A DNA stretch of 64,000 nt, from NCBI RefSeq assembly GCF_027887165.1, contig NC_077230.1, positions 263,126,476-263,190,475 on the forward strand. Direction: 5' to 3'. The translations under genes and the position numbers were made by a program. Under the pieces are notes generated by a model. That model ran no database searches. It was not told where the DNA came from and worked only from the letters and a program-made list of their open reading frames with translations. This DNA is from Monodelphis domestica (lineage: Eukaryota > Chordata > Mammalia > Didelphimorphia > Didelphidae). The stretch's first letter is position 1. Every line of letters begins with the position of its first letter. Shown here piece by piece: positions 56,186-64,000 of the stretch.

Positions 56186-56975
56186 TGTGAATCTTAAAAA
56201 TTCTCAGACCCTATTTCATAAGATTTGGTTAAGACCATTTCCCATTTTAAACAATGAAGGTACTTGATCAAGAATGTGAGACCTCTACTTCACCCATACT
56301 TAAGCAAGCCTTAGGGGAAGATAAAGTTGTAAACTCCTTGCTGAACAATGAAAAATACTTAACCCATACTTATAGTAAGGCAAAAGCTGTTAAGCTGTGC
56401 CTATTTTTAGATCTAATACAAAAGGGTGCTAAGAACCTATAAAGGTCAGGCAACTTGTAAACTTGCAAGTGGCAAAGAGGTGAGAATTTACTCAGAGGTT
56501 TTTTTCAGGTGTGAATTACTCAAAAGTTTAGTCTACTCAGGTGTGAATTAAGAATGGTCTGTCCTTTGGAAAACATCTACTGTGATTAGTAGATGAGAGA
56601 ACTTAGGGGAGGTAACATAGGAGAAAATTCTCTTTAAAAGGAGATGAGAAGCTGAGTGCAGGACTCTCTCTCAGAGAACTCTCTTTGGAGATGGAGCTGG
56701 CCAAAGCTGAACTGGTGGGTCTCTGAACACTAGAGTCTTGCTTGGACAAATCTTGTGGTGAGTTGATAAAAGGCTGACTGATCTCTCTCTTAAAGGCTTA
56801 AAAACTTAGGCTGGCCTAGGCCGGCCTATCTCTATTCTCACCATTTCCTCTCTCTCTTTCATTAATTCCTTATTTGTATTAATTAAAATCTCCATAAAAA
56901 CCCAGCTGACTTGGGTATATTTCATATTTGGGAATTTTTCCCTGGCGACCACTTTATTTTTAATATAAAAAACAT
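56186..56975 (+). mobile_element. LTR, family A (copy 4), lacking its last part
   Basis: It starts TGTGAATCTTAAAAATTC. 'ctctttaaaaggagatgag' near 56,632 corresponds to the TATA-like part of copy 1. It ends at 'tttttaatataaaaaacatc', about 95 bases short of the full LTR end. Confidence 0.8.
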
Positions 56976-56984
56976 CTTTGTGGT

Positions 56985-57500
56985 CACACTACTCTGCCCT
57001 GATCAGAATATATCTGGAGTACTGTATTTAGTTCTGAGCAGCAAACTTTAGGAAGATAAGCCAGAGAGCATTCAGAAGAGAGCAAACCTTGAGGGTGAAG
57101 GATCCAGAGTTGATGTCATCTAACCAAAGAACTGATGATGGCAAAAAGAAGATTTAAGGGTGGGAAGAAGAGGGATATTAGCTGCATTCAAGTATTTGAT
57201 AAGCGGCCATATGGAAAAGAGATTAAGTTTGAACTGTTTGGCCCCAGAGAACAGGATTAGGAGTAGTAGAAGGAAGTTGCAAGAAAGCACAGTCTTCATT
57301 AGCTTTCATATGAGAAAACATTTCCTAATAATTAGAGATATCTTGAAACGGAATGGTCTGACTCAGGCAGTAATTTGTTCCTTTTTACCAAAGGTCATTT
57401 AGCAGAAGCTGAAGGACCACTTATCAAGTATGTTATAGATGGGATTCCTTTTGGGACATAGGTTGGACTAGGAAGTTATATGGTCCCTTTCAATTAGAAA
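56985..57500 (+). repeat. CR1/L3-type LINE 3' end, right part
   Basis: 'actctgccctgatcagaat', 'tggagtactgtatttagtt', 'caagtatttgataagcgg' and 'tcctaataattagagata', then 'gggattccttttgggac'. This is the fullest CR1/L3 3' end in the window. The 80-codon frame here is not a gene. Confidence 0.8.
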
Positions 57501-57524
57501 ATTATTTGTCAAAAATTAACCCAG

Positions 57525-57722
57525 GGGTGCAGCTGGGTAGCTCATTGGATTGAGAGCCAGAACTAGAGATGGAAGGTCCTAGGTTCAAATCTGGCCTCAG
57601 ACACTTGCCAGCTGTGTGACCCTTTGCAAGTCACTTAACCCCCATTACCTAGCCTTTACCACTCTTCTGCCTTGGACCCAATAGTATTGATTCCAAAACT
57701 GAAGGTAAGGGTTTTAAAAAAA
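57525..57722 (+). repeat. MAR1-type SINE, full length
   Basis: 'gcagctgggtagctcattgg', 'taggttcaaatctggcctc', 'ccattacctagcctttacc' and 'ggtaagggttttaaaaaa'. Confidence 0.92.
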
Positions 57723-57742
57723 CAAAACAAAACATTAACCCA

Positions 57743-57930
57743 GAAGACAGCCAACTGGCTCAATGGAGAGCCAGGCCTGAAGATGGGAGGTCCTGAGTTC
57801 AAATGTAAACTTAGTCTCATGTGTGACCGTGGACAAATCAATTAACCCCAAATCTAGCCCTTATTACTCTTTTGCTTTGGAATTGATATTTACTATTTAT
57901 TCTAAGACAGAAGGTAAGGGTTTAAAAAAA
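57743..57930 (+). repeat. MAR1-type SINE, second in tandem
   Basis: 'agccaggcctgaagatggg', 'tgagttcaaatgtaaac', 'cagaaggtaagggttt'. It follows the previous SINE by about 20 bases and is more diverged, so it was a separate insertion. Confidence 0.88.
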
Positions 57931-58440
57931 ATTTAACCCAGGACATTAGCATTTCAGTTTAATCAAGATATTTTAATTTTCTGAACAAAGAAAAAAAAAG
58001 ACTACAGACATGATAACTGGATGCTATAACTCATCATGTGAGTTATGTATAGTTAAACAATTTCTAATCTTTTAAGAGTACAGAAAAATTAAATGAAGGT
58101 GACACAAAGTGAGAGGAGAGAGGAGAGGGAATTATAAAAAGATGATTGAAGGAGTTCGTTTTTAAAAATATATTCTTGAGAACAGGCTACATATTAATGA
58201 ATAATTGGTTAGATAAGCCAGTTGGGTCAGTGTTTTTCCATTGTTCAACCAAGAAGCAGCAAAGTTTCCTAGGAGAAAGAAAATACTTTAGATTCCTTCA
58301 GAGTAGAAATATTCATCATGCCCATGGGCCTTTGCAAGTACTAAATTCTTTAGAAGCATGGTAAAATAATACAGGACTCAAGCTTTGATTCCACATAGAA
58401 TTCTATGAAAATCTTAATTTTGCGAATAGAATTGACAGTT
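57931..58440. other. unassigned intergenic DNA
   Basis: No gene or clear repeat was seen. There is a purine-rich 'gagaggagagaggagaggg' at about 58,111. Confidence 0.35.
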
Positions 58441-58690
58441 ATGTATTGCTTTAAAGTTTGCAAAGCACTCAGTAGAATCTTATTTGAGTCTACTTGAGAT
58501 ATCTCAACTACTTGAGATAAGTACTATAATTATTACTATTATTCTTCCTTGGTAGATGAAGAAACAGACTCAGGGAGATTAAGATTAAGGTCACATAGTT
58601 AAATTTTGGAGCTGAGATTAAAACTCAAACTTGACTAGCCCTAAGCCCAGAATTTCATCAATTAATATTCATGCTAAATATTTAGTCAAA
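58440..58690 (-). repeat. MIR-like SINE, antisense
   Basis: 'aagtttgcaaagcactcag', 'ttactattattcttcctt' and 'gaagaaacagactcaggg' follow the reverse CORE-SINE pattern. A 9-base 'ctacttgag' is repeated inside. Confidence 0.6.
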
Positions 58691-58724
58691 TAAAGAGAAG
58701 TCAGTGCTAACAGAAAAGTCTTGG

Positions 58725-58985
58725 GTTCTTAATAGCTAAGTGGCATAGTGGATAGGGTGCTGGGCCTGGAGTCAGGAAGACCTAAATTCAAATTTGTGCT
58801 CATACAGCTTAAAAGCTGTATGACTCAGGGCAAATCACTTAAACTCTATTTGTTTCAGTTTCTTCAACTGTGATATGGGAATGATAGTAGTACCTTATAT
58901 CTCAGGATGGTTGGTCAGGGTCAAATGAGATTTTGTAAAGCACTTAATACAATACCTTGCATTTAGTAGGCATATATTCATGTTT
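58725..58985 (+). repeat. CORE-SINE (MIR/MAR-like), full
   Basis: 'gctaagtggcatagtggata', 'ggcctggagtcaggaagacc', 'ggcaaatcacttaaactc', 'gggaatgatagtagtacc' and 'aaagcacttaatacaatacc'. Confidence 0.82.
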
Positions 58986-59965
58986 TTTCCTATAAAATAT
59001 TCCTATCAAAGCATCATCTTCTGTAATCTAATTGGTTGGAAAGGAATATTCCTATCTTTTTCTATAGCTCTCCAAATACAATATAATCTGTGTTCTTTTA
59101 AGCCGTATAGTCTATTTTTTTCCTACCTCTTTATTTTATTTCTCCATAATGACCAGCCTCCTAAAAGATCTACAATTTGTGGATTATTCATGCCAAAACT
59201 CACCTTCACTGGCATGGATAATCAAGAATTTATGGTGTAAAGGTGAGTTGAAATTAACTCATTCCATGTAATCCTTGTACATTTATCATATGGGAAAATA
59301 TCTTGATCACTTAGCTCTGATTTGTTTATCATGGAGGAACACATTTCAATGTTAGTCAATTAAAGACTTTAAGTATGCAAAGTCTTTGAAAGCCATTAGA
59401 TTGAATTTCCATGAAGTTCACAGGAAGTCTGTTTTGATTAAGTGGTGGACTTCTTAATACCCTGGGTGGCCTTTATAAAACCAGGGACCTACTTCAGAAC
59501 TCAAAATATTTGAGAAAGTGAAGGAGAGTGCTTTAGCTAAATCCTTAAGAAGGAATTAGTTAGATAGAAAGAGCAGATCTTGTTTGGTTTTGGTCTTCTC
59601 TTCCAACTCCTTGGTTGGAGGAAGACCTTTTAAACTGTGAAAGTCCAGAGAGCTTCCTATCTTCCCATTGGAATTTTAGCAGGATCTCAGAAGTAGCTAA
59701 TATTGTTGTCCACATCAGAAGTTAAGGACAGACTGAATGGCAAATACTACAGCAGATAAACACCTCATCCTAATGAAAGAGTACATCTTGAGGGGGATGA
59801 TGATGATGATATGTGCTCTAAGTTTGAGTTCATTTAATTCTGGGTTCTGAATTTATTTGTGGGAGAGAGTAACACAGATGTTTGGGTGGATTTTTTATAT
59901 CAGCTGTTTTTGCTGCACCATTTTAGAGATACTTCTTTTTAAAAGCTGGTTAAGTTTAGCTAACT
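58986..59965. other. unassigned intergenic DNA
   Basis: No gene supported. The 86-codon frame at 58,980-59,240 has no domain. A '(gat)n' run lies near 59,798-59,810. Confidence 0.35.
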
Positions 59966-59969
59966 GATT

Positions 59970-60210
59970 TTTAGGGACAGCTAGGTGGTGCAATGAATAT
60001 GAAGTGAATCATTATGAATTCAAATACTGCTTCAGACACTTAACAAGTTGTGACTTTGGGAAAGTCACTTTTTGCCTCACTGTTTGCCTCATTTCTGCAT
60101 CTATAAAATAAACTGGAGAAGGAAAGGGCTAGCTATTTTAGCATCTTTGTCCAGAAAACTCCAAATGGGATCAGGAAGAGCTGGACATGATTGAACAACA
60201 AAAATTGATT
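59970..60210 (+). repeat. tRNA-derived SINE, long marsupial type
   Basis: 'gggacagctaggtggtgcaa', 'attcaaatactgcttcag', 'aaataaactggagaaggaaa' and 'ccaaatgggatcaggaagag', then 'catgattgaacaacaaaa'. Confidence 0.8.
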
Positions 60211-61445
60211 TTAACTAATAGTCAAGACCAGAAGACCACCACAGAGGACTTGTGAACTATAGCATAAAAGAAAAAAACATCCCTCAGTTCCTCAGGCCAA
60301 ACCATAGAGCCCTAAGAGGACATAGTAGCCACACTCTAGGGACTTATCAGTGAGTGGGAATTAGGATAGTCACTCCATTGCATACAATAGAACTATAAAA
60401 CATTTGTTGTCCCTAAGGGGTTGTGGAATATTAGAATTGTTACCAATCTGATATAATAAATAAGTATCATGAGGCTAGGTAGACACAGCTGTTGAGTGTA
60501 CTTAGAACTGTTATGAATCTGTGTTGGATGAATATATAAAAGGAATTTTAGGGTAGTACATCTGTTTTGGAAAGCCTATCCCCATTGATAATTTCTGATC
60601 CATTCCATAATGGTTCCTCTAAAAAGCCAGCCTTAAGGTGAAGACCAAAAGTTCTGTGAGGGTCCTATGAAACAACTCATTCACCTAGAGTCTCCTTCAA
60701 TTCGAAGCTCTCTTGAATTCATATCCGTAATATTTGTAGACATATTTAAATATTGAATTATAATATTTTGTTAGATTCTACATATGGAAAATTATTCTTT
60801 CAAAGTTTCTAACCTACAACACTGATGTGTACATACATACAAAGATAAAACAACCAAATGAAAATAGTAAACCAAGATTTACTTAGAAGCAAAATGTCTA
60901 CATTACACACAGATCAAGGGTATATATATTTTAGGGATAGAAAGTGAGGTTATATGATTATCAGGAGGATAGAGAGATTAATTTTTGTCCAGATCTCTTA
61001 GGATTAGAAGTTAACTTTCCTTTGATTAAAGCTAGGCTTCCTAGATTGGAAACTCACTGAGACACAAGGTTATAAGTCATAAATGCTCTGACTTAGTTTC
61101 AAAGTGTCACATTCATATGAAGTATTTTGAGGTGCAACAACAACAAGAACCATTTGATGATGATCCAGTAAAGTGTTATCTACTATTTACTGAATGAAAG
61201 CTCTCTGGGTATTACTAGTAGTTATAAATTGCCCTGTGGTAATTTGGCTAGAGAATGGAGATCTGACACTTTAGTTTACTTTGCCTTTCCTCTTCCCACC
61301 TTTCATTCATTCATATACCTGAAAGTTCTACCCCTTTTCTATCTGTTTGCAGTCTAAATTAATTTACATTATCATAGATCTACTGCTGGAAAGAATTTTA
61401 AGATTCCTCTGGGTCAATAGTTCTTACGTATTGATCAGAAAACAG
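60211..61445. other. unassigned DNA, one TATA-like motif
   Basis: 'gaatatataaaaggaatt' near 60,530 could be a promoter-like motif of an old LTR, but no ends are defined. No coding frame. Confidence 0.3.
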
Positions 61446-61447
61446 AG

Positions 61448-61605
61448 CTTCCAGCCAGTGGAATTGCTTGTCAGCTCCCAGAGGGGGGAGGGTAGAGGGG
61501 TGGGAAAAATCATGAATCATGTAACCATAGAAAAATATTATATGTGTGTGTATATATATATATATATGTATATGTATGTATGTATATATATATAAATAAA
61601 ACAAA
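61448..61605 (+). repeat. L1 3'-end fragment with microsatellite tail
   Basis: 'ccagtggaattgcttgtcag', 'aaaatcatgaatcatgta' and then an expanded (TG)/(TA)n run before 'aaataaaacaaagc'. Same type as at 1,880-2,280. Confidence 0.75.
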
Positions 61606-61959
61606 GCTTCAGAGAAAATTTACAAGTTATCTAAAGAAAGTAGAAGAAAAAGGTATGGTCAAGTAGCTCTCTCCCAAGTAAACAATGTAGAAACCACTAA
61701 ACCAGAAAAGGAATTTAGTCTGAATCTGGCTTTAAACAATAACCTATCTATTCAGATTTCCTCTCAGAAAATGCTGAGCTGCTTAATAACCTAGTAGTTT
61801 TAGGAGCAAGAAATATTATATAAGAAAATACCATTTGAAAGGCAATGATGCTTAATGGTTTATAATAGTATTATTTACTGTTTTCCTGAGGACAGACTAT
61901 CTCCTTTTAAGGATTCATCTGTCTTTATTCTACATTACCTTGTAACAGGTAGAGGATGG
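61606..61959. other. unassigned intergenic DNA
   Basis: Nothing recognised. Confidence 0.35.
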
Positions 61960-62290
61960 GGTTGGGACTTGTGATTTCATTGATATAGAAATGAGGAAAC
62001 TCCCACTATCTATGCAGGTCAGTAATTTCTTTGTAATTTATAGTCTTGAAGTTGCCTAGAGAGTATAGAAATTAAGAGCTTTGCCTGGGTCATATAGCCA
62101 AGATATGTCATACACAAGAATTCAGTCAGGTTTTACAGTCTCCAGGATCATCATTCTCCTACACTACCCTACTTCTCAATTTAAGACTTTTTCCTGAATA
62201 GACAGATAGTAACTCTTAAAAGTTTAGCTATAAATCCAGGGTCTCCTGACTTCAGAACCAGCATTATTTCCATTGTACTATGCTGGAAAG
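61960..62290 (-). repeat. SINE, antisense, diverged (two parts)
   Basis: 'gaaactcccactatctatg', 'agtcttgaagttgcctagag' and 'ctttgcctgggtcatatagc' match the SINE type split at 15,064-15,890. 'cctgacttcagaaccagc' near 62,247 may be the head of a further copy. Confidence 0.55.
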
Positions 62291-62368
62291 GACTTTGTGG
62301 GATTAGATGGAATTAAAGAATATGGCAACAATGAATCAGCAGGAAAAAAAGGTTGGAGGGGGAGATGG

Positions 62369-62370
<2 letters not shown>

Positions 62371-62448
<78 letters not shown>

Positions 62449-62495
62449 GAAAAAGAAAAAGAAGAAGAAAAAGGAGGAGGAGGAGGAGGAGGAAA
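62371..62495. repeat. (GA)n then (GGA)/(GAA)n microsatellite
   Basis: About 37 GA units, then A-rich and GGA triplets. Open frames of up to 177 codons cross it and are artefacts. Confidence 0.97.
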
Positions 62496-62499
62496 CAAG

Positions 62500-63990
62500 C
62501 TATATTCTCAATTCCCAGAGATGTTATTGCAGATGTTTGTCAAATAGGGATCTGACTAACCAGTTCCTCCACCCATCAGAGTACAGTAGAGCTCTCTTTG
62601 CCAACTATGGAAACAAAAGTGATGCAACCAGTAAAACTGAATGGCTACCATCCTCTCAACAGCAAACTGCAGGGCAAAATCCTTTTTGTTTAAACAGAAA
62701 CATATTCAGTAATGAGCTTAAGAATATGGTGAACAGAGCTATCCTTGATCAGGCCAATGGATACGTAGTTGTCAGTTCAGTTAATTTCTTGTCTCTTGTT
62801 GATTAATATGTTATGGAATTTTTAAAAAGCTTTTTAATTAAAAAATAAAAAATAATCAATATGAAAAATTTCCCATCACTGAAGTGCTTTTTAAATAGGC
62901 TGATTGTATAATTTGCTAATAATTAATAACAGCTCTATACTCTGAAGAGATGAATTTCAATTGCCCTTTATCAATTTTTAAAAGCCTCAATGGTGTTCTT
63001 ACTCTGTCCTTCCTGTGTCCACTGTTTGAAGAAAATTACTGACAGCAGTATCCTTTCCTTGCCCAGTTCTGCTCTCTTATCATCACAATCAATTTCTGGC
63101 CATCTCTTCAACCTCCCCTTCCTGTTCTACAAGGGAAATTGAAAGAAATCAGGAATAGTCTCTATATGCTTACCCTAGGTCTCACCACCATAATGTTTCT
63201 ATTTTTCCTCTTGCATTATTTTATGCCTACCCTTTCCTATATTGCTTTGTGGGCAGGGCAACTAAGCAGAAAGAAGAGGGTTGGTACTAGCTTTAAAGTA
63301 TCAAATACTTTCTCCATGAAGTTTCTTTTCCATATTTCTCCCTTTCTTACTCATCCCATACTGTACATTACCAACAACATTCAGTCCACACCAACATTAT
63401 CATCTCAGTAATTTACTCCAAGTTAATCTGGCATGTTTTCTATTATCTTTTCCATCCAAAGTACTCAATCTCTATCTCTCATGTCTACATCAGTACTAGC
63501 ATCATCAAGAGCCTATCTGATGATTTAATTTACCTGCCCTTACTCTATTATCTGGTAATCCCCAACTTCCTCCCCTAGCCTAAAGATCTCTAATTCCCAA
63601 ATCCTCCCCATGGCTCATCTTCACAAGCCTTTTTGTCTGTCATCCCGACATCACCATTTCCCCTTATTTTCACATTCTCTGTGTTACAGAATTATGGATT
63701 TAGAGCTAGAAGAGATCTTAGAAGTCACTCCTCCTCACCAAGATAGCGCCCAGCCTCGTCCTCCCTCTTCTTCGCCCCAACTTTGCCCTTTTTCAACATT
63801 CTCCCCACTTCATCTCCAATCATAACTGCCTGATCTTTTTCAACCCTACTCAGGCCTTCACTCATTTGCCTTCCACTCAGACCCATGACCCCATCTTCCG
63901 TCCCTCGAACCCACACCCCTCATTGACATCTCTCTTCCTGGGTCTTCCAGCCCCTCAGTCCCTTCCTTCGTCCCCTTACTCTTGTCCCTC
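62500..63990. other. unassigned DNA, C/T-rich toward the window end
   Basis: From about 63,560 the + strand is pyrimidine-rich and less AT-rich. 'ttatggatttagagctagaa' near 63,691 resembles the start of an old short mammalian repeat. No splice-flanked coding exon could be supported. The sequence stops in 'cttccgccgcc'. Confidence 0.35.
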
Positions 63991-64000
63991 TTCCGCCGCC

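Noticed and set aside
59150-59240. Possible exon with a 'ggtgag' donor-like site near 59,241
   Set aside because: No acceptor, conserved domain or second exon was found; the motif is common by chance.
62273-62806. 177-codon open frame and overlapping shorter frames
   Set aside because: They run through the (GA)n and (GGA)n microsatellite, giving Arg-Glu repeats. No start context or domain supports a gene.

Overview
The window reads as intergenic, repeat-saturated DNA from a marsupial (opossum-like) genome. Three things point there: many copies of a tRNA-headed SINE with the marsupial MAR1 layout, L1 elements of the marsupial type, and old CR1/L3, L2 and MIR debris between them. No host protein-coding exon, rRNA, functional tRNA or CRISPR array could be supported. 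Almost every longer open frame is retrotransposon coding sequence, its antisense shadow, or a frame through a simple repeat.

Layout. 1-8,100: SINEs, L1 3' ends, one L2 piece, MIR-like pieces and CR1/L3 pieces. 8,119-9,798: an LTR-bearing element with a 16-bp inverted repeat at its ends and a 4-bp target duplication, sitting inside a CR1/L3 copy. 10,860-13,190: another LTR-element tail, then a three-level nest (old repeat, L1 3' end, solo LTR). 15,064-15,890: a SINE split by a young L1 3' end. 15,900-27,220: L2 copies, one split by a full-length antisense L1 (17,978-26,933) that itself holds a young 5'-truncated antisense L1 (23,538-25,790) with a perfect 16-bp target duplication and a 613-codon open ORF2 end. 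27,700-32,700: SINEs, a CR1 ORF1 (esterase-type) fossil, MIR and L1 fragments.

33,064-about 41,460: an old class I (gamma-like) endogenous retrovirus on the + strand. It carries gag, protease, RT, RNase H and integrase remains. No env is recognisable and no LTR is convincingly bounded. A 137-codon frame with two hydrophobic segments sits just upstream of gag and overlaps it by 4 bases. 41,460-54,420: mostly antisense L1 of several ages, cut by LTRs. One LTR (49,903-53,542) is split by an RTE-like non-LTR retrotransposon (50,720-53,348) flanked by an exact 66-bp direct repeat. 54,620-57,480: a CR1/L3 copy split by LTR-element sequence of the same family as at 8.9 kb. 57,500-64,000: SINEs, microsatellites, MIR-like pieces and unassigned DNA, ending in a C/T-rich stretch.

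The elements do not work together as a pathway. The window is a layered insertion record, and nesting gives relative ages: CR1/L3, L2 and MIR oldest, then older L1 and the LTR families, then MAR1 SINEs, with the two matching L1 copies at 15.1 and 23.5-25.8 kb among the youngest. Family names come from recalled consensus features, not from a database search.
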